The notes under the pieces were generated by a model, which saw only the letters and a program-made list of their open reading frames with translations, was not told the origin of the DNA and searched no databases. This document shows positions 1-8,153 of a stretch of 35,486 nucleotides of DNA, one piece after another; position 1 is the first letter of the stretch, and each line of letters starts with the position of its first letter. A program made the position numbers and the translations under genes. Source of the stretch: an uncultured Pseudomonadota bacterium (GTDB taxonomy: Bacteria; Myxococcota_A; UBA796; SXON01); the NCBI GenBank assembly GCA_903844155.1, contig CAIMSU010000030.1, forward strand, positions 1 through 35,486, written 5' to 3'.

Positions 1-47
1 CGGCGTCGGTGAGCATGTGCCCATTTCACGCGACCGGGCGAGACAGT

Positions 48-102
48 TGTCAGACGTCTGTCAGGCGGACGTCAGACGATTGTCAAGGTTTGTGGCTTAG
101 AA
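48..102 (+). promoter_or_regulatory. Four-step 11-bp direct-repeat array, Pho-box-like
   Basis: Four hexamers, TGTCAG at 48, TGTCAG at 59, CGTCAG at 70 and TGTCAA at 81, are spaced exactly 11 bp apart. A Pho box is a pair of CTGTCA-type repeats with the same 11-bp period, so this resembles two consecutive PhoB sites read on the plus strand. TTAGAA at 97-102, ten bases after the array, is a possible -10 hexamer. No rightward gene follows. A leftward gene could start at 24 or 16, where ATG is readable on the minus strand. The array is directly visible; the regulator is inferred. Confidence 0.5.
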
Positions 103-123
103 AAAACTCAGCGATGGCGTGAG
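101..123 (-). terminator. Rho-independent terminator of the leftward two-gene unit
   Basis: Read on the minus strand, a short stem (CTCA paired with TGAG, extended by a CG/CG or GC/GC pair with one bulged base, 4-base loop) is followed at once by six T. It lies 17 bases after the stop codon of the gene ending at 140. The stem is weak but the T tract is clear. Confidence 0.5.
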
Positions 124-139
124 ACCTCAGAAATGGGGG

Positions 140-736
140 TCAGAACGCGCCCGTCGCGACGAACATCGCGCCGCCGTTGATGGGCATCAAGCCCAGCGCC
201 GGGCGTGGCGTCGCGGTCGGCGCTGGGCCCGACGGAGGCTGGGTCGCGCCGCGGTGGAAGGCCGCACCGTTCAGCGCTGCCTGCCAGTCCGGGAGCAGCA
301 GGGCGCCCCCGCAGGTTGCGACGAGGGCCAGGGACTTGACCGCACCTGGGTCACCGATCTCAAGCGCGCCAGCGCAGGTCGCGAGGGCGGCGAACGCGAA
401 CCCACCGGGGGCGAGCGAGACGCGATGTTCCACTCGATTCAAGGCGGCGCCCGCCACCAACACCCCGATATCACTGGTTAGCAGGCCGCTTGTCCCCAGC
501 AACGCTCCGGCTCCGGTCAACACCAGGCTCGGACTGTCTGCTCCCGAAGTCCATAACGGCCCCAGCGCCAACCCGAATGTTGCCCCGCCGACTGCCTGCG
601 CGACGACCCCGCTGCGCCAGGCCATCATCCCCGCCGTGTAGCCGGGCGGTGCCACCGGATCGCCGGGGAACGGCGCGGGTAGCGCCAAGGGGTCGGCCCG
701 CGCGACCGTCGTCAGCAGCCAGCAAAGGATCAGCAT
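140..736 (-). CDS. Hypothetical exported or membrane protein
   Basis: This 198-residue protein matches no family I recognise. The N-terminus (MLILCWLLTTVARADP) looks like a cleavable signal peptide ending near ARA-D. The remainder is rich in Gly, Ala and Leu, with three or four hydrophobic stretches at about residues 45-60, 70-98, 108-125 and 132-150, so it may sit in a membrane. The C-terminal 45 residues are Pro/Ala-rich and probably disordered. It starts 22 bases after the stop of the VWA lipoprotein gene and precedes a terminator-like hairpin, so the two genes probably form one transcript. No function can be assigned. Confidence 0.7.
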   Translation of the reverse strand: MLILCWLLTTVARADPLALPAPFPGDPVAPPGYTAGMMAWRSGVVAQAVGGATFGLALGPLWTSGADSPSLVLTGAGALLGTSGLLTSDIGVLVAGAALNRVEHRVSLAPGGFAFAALATCAGALEIGDPGAVKSLALVATCGGALLLPDWQAALNGAAFHRGATQPPSGPAPTATPRPALGLMPINGGAMFVATGAF

Positions 737-758
737 GTCTCTCGCTTATCGCGGCCGA

Positions 759-3137
759 TCACGTACAAGAAAACCGCCCCCCCCTGACCACGCACCGCAG
801 GTCCGCGCCCGTCTCCGGCACCTGCACGGTCGTGGTCATCGGCACGTTCCCCTGCAGCGTGAGCTGGCAGGAGCCGGGGCGGGCCTGGAAGGTCGCGACC
901 TGGTCGCCCGCGCCGAGGTTGTCCGTCAACCGCGATCCGCCGCAGACAAGGCCGACTTCGGCGATCGGCATGTCGCTGTCGAGCTTCACCTTCAGCGCGA
1001 CCGTCCGCGCGGGCGGCGGGCTCACTGGAACGGGCGTCTGGCCGCAGAGCGGGCTGGTCAGGCCGTCCAACCAGGTGATCTCGCTGTCCTGGCCGAGCTC
1101 CGAGACGCGCTGACGCCACGTGTCCATCGGCGCGCCGCAGACCTGGCCGCCGAGTGACTTGGTCATCAGCAGGTCCGACCACGCCATCAGCGCGCGGCCC
1201 TTGACGAGATTGTGCACGTCCGAGTTCAGCAACGTGCCGACGGTGGTGTGGAAGCTCTGGTTCTCACTGGCGCCCGTCTCCGGGTCGACCCAGGAGGCGT
1301 TGAAGGTGATCGGGTCGGACGGCACGACCTGGTCGCGGCGGATCTTCAGGTCCTGCAGGAACAATTGCGAGGTTCCCGCAAAGTAGTTGATCGGCTGCAC
1401 CTTGGTGATGTCCGTGCTCGACTCCTCGCCGTAGAAGCGCTCCATCGCGAGCGAGGGCGGGAGGTCGACGGAGAAGTGGACGTCGCGGGCGATGGTGCGG
1501 GTCAGCGCGTCAAGGCCGACGCCGAAGACGCGGTCGACGACCGCCTCGGAGCCGAGGTAGACGTAGGCGCCATGCCCCTTTTCGGAGAGCTGGTCGAGCA
1601 CCTTGTCGTTGAAGTCGGTGCCGACGCCAACGGCCGTGAGGTTCACGCCCGCCTGCAAGTAGCCCTTGCCGATCTCGGTCAGGATGTTCGGATCAATCTG
1701 CCCTTCGTTCATCAGCGCGTCCGTGATGAGCATCATCCGCTTGTTGCGGCCCTGCTCGCCGACGCCGTTGGGGTCGCGCCCGGTGGCCAGCGTGTAGCCC
1801 TTGCCAAGGCCGATGCCGAGGTTTGTGGAGCCTCGCGGCTGAATCTGCGAGATCGTCGACGTCAGCAGGTTCATGTCGTCGCGTCCGACCACGAAGTTCT
1901 GGAGCGGCGAGCACAGGTCGTTGTCGAAGAGGATGAGGTCGACGCGGTCGCCGGTGTGCAGGCCTTGCGTCATCTTGAGCAGGCCGCGCTTGAGGTACTC
2001 CATGCGCCCTTCGGCCGCCATCGAGCCGGAGCGGTCGAGGACGAGCGTGAGATCAAGCGGCTTTGGCGGCGGGTTGTAGCCCTTGACGGCAAAGCTGACG
2101 GTGAGGGTGTCGGGCGCCGTCTGCTCGGCGGCGCCGAGCGCTGAGAAGACCTGCCCGTCCTTGACCTCGGCGGTGTCGAAGCTGAAGTAGTTGAGCAGCT
2201 CGTGCGGGCGGATCTCGCTGGTCTTGACCGGGGCGTGGTTCTGGAGCGCCCAGAGCAGGCGCTGGGCCGAGGCGAGGCTCATGCTGTCGTCGTTGGAGAG
2301 GTAGACGGTCGCCCCCCAGTCGGGCTCGGGGACGGCGGGCTTTTGCGCGACGACCGGGATCGTGGCCATCTGGTCGTTGCCGTCGTCGGGCTCCTTTTCG
2401 CGCTCGGCGTCGGCGCGGCGGCCAAGCTCGTCTTTCGCGGGGCCGCTCATGTGGGCAGCCGGAGCGTCGGACTTGGCCTTGGTCGCCGAGTTGGACGCGT
2501 AGCCCTTGTTGCCGTCGGTGCTCGGGGTCGTTCCGGTTGCAGCGGTGGCGTCGGCTGGCGGCGCGTAGTTGGACTTTTTGTCGGCGCCAGAGGTGGGCTT
2601 CTGCTCGGCAGCCTTCGGCGCAGGCCCGGGCGCCTGGGCCTCAGCCACCCCCGCGCTCATGTCGCCAGAGGCGGACCCCTGGCCGCTCGCGTAATTGCTG
2701 TTCCCGCCGCCGCCGATCCCCGCGCCGCCCGAATTTGTGCCGAGCGACTGGAGGTTGGCGTTGTTGCTCGGTGCGGCTGCTGCGACCGGCTGGGGCGCCG
2801 ACTTTGCCATCGGTGCGGCCGAGGCCGTCGTGGGCGGACTGGTTGGCGCGGGATAACCCCCAGGGTACGCCGTCGATCGCGAGGGGGAGGGGCTCGGGGG
2901 CGGCGGGTAGGCGCCGACGCGGTTGCGCGACTCGTAGCCGCTCGCGAAGCACTGCTCCTGGACGAGCGGCGTCGTCGGGAGGACGACGGCCTTCGCTTCC
3001 GGCGCCGGGCGCGTCGCCATCGGCTCGGGATCGCGATCCTTCGCGGCCACGGGCTTGGAGTTCGTCGTCAGGCTCGTGCAGGCAAGCAGGATCAAGAGGC
3101 TGGTCATCGTGGCTCCGGTACGCGTAGGATTGGACAT
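759..3137 (-). CDS. VWA-domain lipoprotein, YfbK-like
   Basis: A 792-residue surface or periplasmic lipoprotein. The signal peptide ends in the lipobox LLAC with Cys20. The ATG at 3107 would leave only nine residues before that Cys, so the start at 3137 is preferred. Residues 30-270 are a low-complexity Pro/Ala/Ser/Gly linker. Residues about 275-335 carry the HELLNYFSFD-type segment that precedes the A domain in YfbK-like proteins. The von Willebrand A domain (about 360-545) has an intact metal site: D368-R-S370-G-S372, then GSTNLG near 437 and ITD near 473. The C-terminal 230 residues match the region after VWA in YfbK-like proteins. The role is probably metal-dependent protein binding; the partner is unknown. 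It is first in a two-gene leftward unit and diverges from the lipoprotein gene at 3247. Confidence 0.88.
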   Translation of the reverse strand: MSNPTRTGATMTSLLILLACTSLTTNSKPVAAKDRDPEPMATRPAPEAKAVVLPTTPLVQEQCFASGYESRNRVGAYPPPPSPSPSRSTAYPGGYPAPTSPPTTASAAPMAKSAPQPVAAAAPSNNANLQSLGTNSGGAGIGGGGNSNYASGQGSASGDMSAGVAEAQAPGPAPKAAEQKPTSGADKKSNYAPPADATAATGTTPSTDGNKGYASNSATKAKSDAPAAHMSGPAKDELGRRADAEREKEPDDGNDQMATIPVVAQKPAVPEPDWGATVYLSNDDSMSLASAQRLLWALQNHAPVKTSEIRPHELLNYFSFDTAEVKDGQVFSALGAAEQTAPDTLTVSFAVKGYNPPPKPLDLTLVLDRSGSMAAEGRMEYLKRGLLKMTQGLHTGDRVDLILFDNDLCSPLQNFVVGRDDMNLLTSTISQIQPRGSTNLGIGLGKGYTLATGRDPNGVGEQGRNKRMMLITDALMNEGQIDPNILTEIGKGYLQAGVNLTAVGVGTDFNDKVLDQLSEKGHGAYVYLGSEAVVDRVFGVGLDALTRTIARDVHFSVDLPPSLAMERFYGEESSTDITKVQPINYFAGTSQLFLQDLKIRRDQVVPSDPITFNASWVDPETGASENQSFHTTVGTLLNSDVHNLVKGRALMAWSDLLMTKSLGGQVCGAPMDTWRQRVSELGQDSEITWLDGLTSPLCGQTPVPVSPPPARTVALKVKLDSDMPIAEVGLVCGGSRLTDNLGAGDQVATFQARPGSCQLTLQGNVPMTTTVQVPETGADLRCVVRGGRFSCT

Positions 3138-3246
3138 GGGGTTTCGGCTCGGGTTCGCAGGGACAACGCGGTGGCTCCCCGAGTCTTACACCGTCGCCGG
3201 AGAAAAACGCGCCGGAGGGCTCCCAGGAACCGCGGGATAGGCCGGT

Positions 3247-4686
3247 GTGGTGTTGTTCCTCCTCTTCGCGTGCAAGCCCGATCCGCAGGCGCTGCCGTTG
3301 CCTGAGGCTATTGCGGTGGTGCCCGACACGGGGAACGACCGCGTCGCGTACGTCAAGCTCACGGACGACGCCCTCGTGTACAGCCTCGACCTGCGCGCGC
3401 TCGCGCCCGATGACTGCGGCGCGCAGTTCGGTGGCACGGCGCCGCCGGACGCGACCTGCCTGCCCTTCCAGGCCGACCCGGAGACCGTCACCGACCCGGA
3501 CGGCACCATCCACGACGAGATCACGCTCGCCTACGATCGCGAGGCCAGCGATCCCTACTACGAGCGCACCGCGATCGAGCGTGTCCGACTCCCCGCATCG
3601 GGGCAGCCCTCCCCGGACTCGGTGCGCTGGCGCCTCGACACGCTCGACTTCCAGACCAACTTCGCGGGCGACGACGACGCGTGCATCAACGCCAACCCCT
3701 GCGAGGACCACGCCGAGGACAGCACCGCCCTGCTCGCCCTCGCGCTGCGCTGTGGCCTCGCGCACGTCCACGACTACGACATCCTCGCCGAGGACGACGC
3801 CAGCCTCGACCTGCTCATCGCCGACTCCGTGAACGAGCGCGCGCTGACGGTGCACCTCGACAAATCGACGACATGTGGCGTGGTGACGAGCGTGCTCGAC
3901 GACGTCCACGCGCCCGGCTGGTCCATCGGCCGCACCCCCAACGACATCGACGCCGTGCCGCTCGACGACGGGTCCATCGGCGCACTGGTGACCTTCCGGT
4001 CGTCCAATGGCGACACGACCGCCGGCGGGCTCGCCGATGGCGGCGATGGGAACGGGATGGTCATGCTGTACACGCCATCGGCCGACGGCTGGTCGCACGC
4101 CTGGACCTTCCCGTCGACGGGCTTCCTCAACTCCCCGCATGACACCAGTATTTTCACGAGTGCTTCTGGTGGACGGTTCCTCGTTGGCGCCCACAGCGAC
4201 GGCAACGGCGAGAGCCTGCAGGCCGGCTGGAAGCTGCCGACGGACTCGCGCGGGAGCGTGAGCGTCTCCGAATTCGGCGGCGACCTGGCCGTCGCGCCCG
4301 ACTACCGGTTCGACGTCGTGGTCGACGCGACCGACGCCGACCCCGGGCTCGGCTTCATCCGGTCGGCGCACCCCTACGTCGTCGGCACGCCGGGGGACGC
4401 GGATCCGGCAGGGGTCGACTGGGTGATCACGGACTCGGGCTGCATGTCCCCCGCCGCCGGCTGCCAGCACCTTCCGGGCGTTCGCAGCATCCAGTTTGAC
4501 CTCGACGACCCGACGAACGGTGCCGCTCCGGGCGATTTCGTCACCGACCGGGCGGACCAGACGGACGTCTCCGCGTTGACCTCTCCGTCGGTGAACTGCA
4601 GCTTCGCGGTGCCGTATACGGTGGATTTGCTGTGGACGACGGGGGATGCGGTGGGTGGGGCGGTGGCGGGGACGTGCGGAGGATAG
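3247..4686 (+). CDS. Lipoprotein of unknown function, possibly beta-propeller
   Basis: A 479-residue protein starting with GTG. An in-frame TAG at 3238-3240 forbids a longer start, so the signal peptide is only MVLFLLFA before Cys9 (lipobox LFAC). The mature part is Asp-rich and has repeated strand-like segments (for example DRVAYVKLTDDALVYSLDL near the N-terminus, and PHDTSIFTSASGGRFLVGA near residue 297), which suggests a beta-propeller or similar beta fold. Several Cys pairs (GCMSPAAGC near 400) could form disulfides outside the cytoplasm. I recognise no catalytic motif. GGATAGG just upstream may serve as the ribosome-binding site. Confidence 0.75.
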   Translation: MVLFLLFACKPDPQALPLPEAIAVVPDTGNDRVAYVKLTDDALVYSLDLRALAPDDCGAQFGGTAPPDATCLPFQADPETVTDPDGTIHDEITLAYDREASDPYYERTAIERVRLPASGQPSPDSVRWRLDTLDFQTNFAGDDDACINANPCEDHAEDSTALLALALRCGLAHVHDYDILAEDDASLDLLIADSVNERALTVHLDKSTTCGVVTSVLDDVHAPGWSIGRTPNDIDAVPLDDGSIGALVTFRSSNGDTTAGGLADGGDGNGMVMLYTPSADGWSHAWTFPSTGFLNSPHDTSIFTSASGGRFLVGAHSDGNGESLQAGWKLPTDSRGSVSVSEFGGDLAVAPDYRFDVVVDATDADPGLGFIRSAHPYVVGTPGDADPAGVDWVITDSGCMSPAAGCQHLPGVRSIQFDLDDPTNGAAPGDFVTDRADQTDVSALTSPSVNCSFAVPYTVDLLWTTGDAVGGAVAGTCGG

Positions 4687-4823
4687 GGACCGCTTCGTCA
4701 CGATCTGTCACACTTCAGCCTCAAAGGTGGCGAAAATGTCGAGGGGGGGGGAAGGTTCTGGACGGACGCGCGACACAACCTTTCCGTCGATTCCCAGCCT
4801 TCAACCGTCTTCCCGGCACCACA

Positions 4824-5597
4824 ATGCAGATCCTCACCCTCCTCCCCGAAGTCACCATCGCTGTCACGGGCAACAGCACGACCGACTACGTCTACTACTG
4901 GCTTACGGGCTGGATGCCGTGCATCGCCATGGATTCGGCGCTCTCGACGCTCAAGCTGATGAACTGCGCGAACAACGTGCAGGTCATGGCCGCGGTACAG
5001 TTCGCGGCATGTCGCACCGACAAGCCCAGCGTGCCCACCACCGTCGGCTCGGTCCGGTCCAGCGACAACGAGTACCTGACCTCCACCACCGACTACGGGA
5101 TCGCCGCCAGCGCGGCCGGCAACACCTTCGTGCGCTTTGGCGTTGCCTGCAAGGTGAGCGCGGCGGGGCAGGGGCGGGCGGACGTCGCGTTCCAGCCGAG
5201 CTTCGTGCAGCTCGGCAAGCTCCTGCCGCCGTGGACCGGCCATCTCGTCGCGCAAGGCGGCACCAAGGTGTTCATCCCCATCAGCGCGTGGCTTCCCGCC
5301 ATCGGCGTGGTGAAGGTCGAGGCGACCATCACGATCGGCGACCTCACCAACAACCTCCAGGTCAATCTGACCACCCGGACCGCCCTGGCGTCGCCGGAGG
5401 CTCCGGACGCCTGGGACGTGACCGGGCTGCTCACGCCGCTCGCGGGCAACGGCGAGACCAACAGCACCGAGGTCACCGTGGCGTCTGCGCCCGGCAAGGC
5501 GTGGATCCAGTTCGGGCTGTGGTTCAACCAGAGCACGGGCACGAACGTTGGCCAGTGCGACATCACTGTGCTCCTTGGCGTGCGGCAGGCGACGTGA
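4824..5597 (+). CDS. Hypothetical protein with two tandem beta-rich domains
   Basis: A 257-residue protein from ATG 4824. The frame stays open further upstream, but that part reads like non-coding sequence. There is no signal peptide. The two halves look homologous: a GNTFVRFGVACKVS segment in the first aligns with GKAWIQFGLWFNQS in the second, each followed by a strand ending near an Asp. A duplicated beta-sandwich of about 120 residues each is likely. The composition (Thr, Val, Ala, many short strands) recalls structural or appendage proteins, but I know no family. The stop lies ten bases before the next gene, so it is the first of a three-gene unit. The 137 bases upstream hold no clear promoter. 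Confidence 0.65.
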   Translation: MQILTLLPEVTIAVTGNSTTDYVYYWLTGWMPCIAMDSALSTLKLMNCANNVQVMAAVQFAACRTDKPSVPTTVGSVRSSDNEYLTSTTDYGIAASAAGNTFVRFGVACKVSAAGQGRADVAFQPSFVQLGKLLPPWTGHLVAQGGTKVFIPISAWLPAIGVVKVEATITIGDLTNNLQVNLTTRTALASPEAPDAWDVTGLLTPLAGNGETNSTEVTVASAPGKAWIQFGLWFNQSTGTNVGQCDITVLLGVRQAT

Positions 5598-5607
5598 GGA
5601 GCCGGGG

Positions 5608-7062
5608 ATGAGCGCGGACTCCTGCCAGACCTGCGCGCAGCAGGCGCGTGACGTGCTCGCCTACACGCGCACGTTCCCGCCTGGGATCGTGGGCGCGACG
5701 CCTGCGCAATTGCGCGGGGTCGGGCGCGGGGGAGGCCAGGGATTCGCGCAGGGGAAGTACGCCCGGACTGGACCCGGGTGCGCCAGCGTGACGTGCAACG
5801 CTGCGGCGAACGAGGCGGTGGGCGTGATGGACTACGCCGGCCGGTTCAGGTCGGGCATGCCCGGCGCGACGCGGGCGCAGCTCCTGGGGATGCGAACCGG
5901 GTTGTCGACGCCGCGGGGGCAGGCCGGCAACGCGCCTCTTCCGTTGGGCGGAGGATTCAGGTTGAACGGCGCGACGGGTTGGAGTGGTCCGACGCTTGCG
6001 GGGCAGAGGGGTGGGTTTGACCTGGGGGACGACGGACTGGCGTCGTTCGGCACGTTCGACCGGTGCTCGTCCTCGGACCGATTCGCGGCCCCCACCGCGG
6101 CGTCCATCGCAGCCGACTACACCACATTCCTTGGCGTCTGGCCGGAGACCAAGGCGGACTCGCAGATCGCCGACAACACTGTACAGTTCACGCGCGCCGT
6201 CGCCTATGGTGATCGCCACCTGTCCTCAAGGGAAACGTATCCCGTCGGGAGCATCCGCCTGTACCTGAGCGCCCAGCTGAACGGGGGGCTGGGCGAGGAG
6301 TATTCACTGATCTCCCCCGCCGGGGGGGACTTTGACGTGGAGTACCCGCCGGTCCAGAGGCTTGGCGAGGCAGAGGGGCAGGCCGAATCCTACCTCGCCC
6401 GGGGCGGCAAGCTTTGGATGTACTACAACGCCAACGGTAGCGACGGCCAGGGCATCTACGCAAAGACAAGCATGGACGGCTTGAACTTCGCTACCGAGAC
6501 GGCGACGGGCGCGACGGGGTTGAACCAGGCCACGGTGGGGTACGGTGGCCTGACCGGGTTGAGCGTGGTCCAGACCTCGCGGAGCTTTGGCCCGGCGACC
6601 TACCGAGGGTATTTTGGGAACGAGTTGGGTGTGGTGGACGGTGACACCGTCGTCTACTCCGCGACGTCCACCGACCTCCAGAACTGGGCCTTGGACCCCG
6701 CCGCCACGGGCGGCATCCTGATCGGCCCCGGTGGGTCGTCCGCGATCACGAGCAATGCCCGACAGCCGTTTGCGCTCAAGCGCAACGACCCCATCCACCC
6801 GGCGTGCGTGACGCTGTTCTATTATCACCCGCCCGAGCACGGCCAGGGGACCCGGATCTGGTACAGCACCGCGACCGACGGCACCAATTTTGAGTACGAG
6901 TACGAGCTCGATCTCGGGGATCAGGCGGTGGCGGGGCCCACGGTTCTGGACATCTCGGACGCGGTTTGGTCGCCCGCCGACCACGGCGCGTACCTGCTGT
7001 TCAATGACGTTAACGTAGACACAAGCAGGTATATTCAGGTCCGGGAACTGGTACGCGCATGA
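5608..7062 (+). CDS. Duplicated Cys-motif protein with GH43/GH32-like propeller
   Basis: A 484-residue protein. ATG 5608 follows an AGGAG ribosome-binding site, which decides the start. Residues 5-45 and about 57-98 are two copies of one motif: a Cys pair, then AxxVLAY or AxxVMDY, an aromatic position, G(I/M)xGAT, AQL and G. The part from about residue 150 looks like the five-bladed propeller of GH43/GH32/GH68 proteins. It has strands such as GKLWMYYNANGSDG and IYAKTSMDGLNF, and TRIWYSTATDGTNF later, typical of the 'sample-like' strands in that fold. I cannot place catalytic acids with certainty. No signal peptide is visible. The stop overlaps the start of the next gene (ATGA), so translation is probably coupled. 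Confidence 0.7.
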   Translation: MSADSCQTCAQQARDVLAYTRTFPPGIVGATPAQLRGVGRGGGQGFAQGKYARTGPGCASVTCNAAANEAVGVMDYAGRFRSGMPGATRAQLLGMRTGLSTPRGQAGNAPLPLGGGFRLNGATGWSGPTLAGQRGGFDLGDDGLASFGTFDRCSSSDRFAAPTAASIAADYTTFLGVWPETKADSQIADNTVQFTRAVAYGDRHLSSRETYPVGSIRLYLSAQLNGGLGEEYSLISPAGGDFDVEYPPVQRLGEAEGQAESYLARGGKLWMYYNANGSDGQGIYAKTSMDGLNFATETATGATGLNQATVGYGGLTGLSVVQTSRSFGPATYRGYFGNELGVVDGDTVVYSATSTDLQNWALDPAATGGILIGPGGSSAITSNARQPFALKRNDPIHPACVTLFYYHPPEHGQGTRIWYSTATDGTNFEYEYELDLGDQAVAGPTVLDISDAVWSPADHGAYLLFNDVNVDTSRYIQVRELVRA

Positions 7063-8120
7063 TGCGTGGTCCTCCCGCCCTTCCGAAGAACGTGGCGTGC
7101 ACGTTGGCTCTGTGGGCGCTGCTCACGGCGGTCGCCTGCACCCACGGCTCTCAGAGATCCCGGCAGGGTGATTCGGGCCTCAGCACCTCCACGGACAGCA
7201 CCCCCGCGGGCGACTCGGCCGCAGATTCTTCGCGCCGTGTAGATTCGTCGCCCGCCGATTCAGGAAACCAGGACTCAACAGTAGACACCATCTTGTACCC
7301 CGACTCCGCCGCTGGATGGGACTCGGCAGAGCACGGCCCCGCCATGGTCGTCATTCCGGCCAGCACCTTCGAGATGGGCTGTACGGCGAGTCAGGCTGTG
7401 GCCGAAGACGGTTGCCAGCCCTCGGCCATTGCGCACACGGTAACCCTCACCCACGACTACCTGATCGGGGTCACGGAGGTGACCGAGGGCGACTTCCTCA
7501 TCGCGATGGGCTACAACCCCGCCTGGTACGACCATGACAATTCGGTGGACTGCGGCGGCGACTGTCCGATCCAGTGGATCACCTGGTACGAGGCGGCCGC
7601 CTACGCGAACGCGATGTCGGACCTCGCGGGGCTGCCAGAGTGCTACGTCTGTACTGGGACGGCGCCGGACTTCGTGTGTGAGGTGGGAGTGAATCCGTAT
7701 GCGTGCTCCGGCTACCGCCTGCCGACGGAGGCGGAGTGGGAAGGCGCGGCGCGGTGCGGGACCGACCTGCTCTATTCTGGCTCGGACGTGGCCGAGGACG
7801 TGGCGTGGGACGACGTGAACGACCGGATGAGTGACCTTCACGCGGAGCCGGTGGGTTTGCTCGCACCGAACGGCTGCGGGGTCTATGACATGAGCGGAAA
7901 CGTCGCTGAGATCGTCCAGGATGGATTCGCGGACTTCACAGCCGACTCAGTTACCGACCCGGTTGGCGACACGGTTGACGGCTTTTGGGACGTGCGCGGT
8001 GGCGCGTACTATCTTGGCGCGGAGGCTGCGCTGGTCAGCTTCCGCCAGCCTGGCGCAGCGACGCGGGATGCGCGCGACCGCGGCGGGGGCTTCCGCCTCG
8101 CGATGACCCTCGACCCCTGA
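7059..8120 (+). CDS. SUMF1/FGE-like lipoprotein, probably not catalytic
   Basis: A 353-residue lipoprotein. The signal peptide ends in TAVAC with Cys27, followed by about 60 residues rich in Asp, Ser and Thr. The sulfatase-modifying-factor fold (about 90-350) is clear from MVVIPASTFEMGC, EVTEGDF, WITWYEAAAYANAMSD, YRLPTEAEWEGAARCG, YDMSGNVAEIVQD, VRGGAYY and the final GGGFRLAM. True formylglycine-generating enzymes use a Cys pair near the C-terminus; none is present after the GNVAE segment, so this is more likely a binding protein of the C-lectin-like superfamily. Pairs such as CYVC and the Cys near GGDC may form disulfides. It is the last gene of the three-gene unit, with its start overlapping the preceding stop. 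Confidence 0.85.
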   Translation: MMRGPPALPKNVACTLALWALLTAVACTHGSQRSRQGDSGLSTSTDSTPAGDSAADSSRRVDSSPADSGNQDSTVDTILYPDSAAGWDSAEHGPAMVVIPASTFEMGCTASQAVAEDGCQPSAIAHTVTLTHDYLIGVTEVTEGDFLIAMGYNPAWYDHDNSVDCGGDCPIQWITWYEAAAYANAMSDLAGLPECYVCTGTAPDFVCEVGVNPYACSGYRLPTEAEWEGAARCGTDLLYSGSDVAEDVAWDDVNDRMSDLHAEPVGLLAPNGCGVYDMSGNVAEIVQDGFADFTADSVTDPVGDTVDGFWDVRGGAYYLGAEAALVSFRQPGAATRDARDRGGGFRLAMTLDP

Positions 8121-8125
8121 GCGGC

Positions 8126-8149
8126 GGCGCCCTCACCACCGGAGGCGCC
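8126..8149. terminator. GC-rich hairpin between convergent genes
   Basis: GGCGCC and TC pair with GAGGCGCC around a short loop with one bulged C. The hairpin lies between the convergent stop codons at 8120 and 8154 and could serve both strands. There is no T tract, so this is a weak call. Confidence 0.3.
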
Positions 8150-8153
8150 CGAT

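Noticed and set aside
1-24. Leftward gene starting at 24 or 16
   Set aside because: Minus-strand ATGs exist, but fewer than nine codons lie inside the window, so no coding evidence is available.
2641-4701. Long minus-strand frame across the divergent lipoprotein genes
   Set aside because: It reads as Arg/Val/Gly-rich shadow sequence and spans two well-supported genes and their intergenic region.
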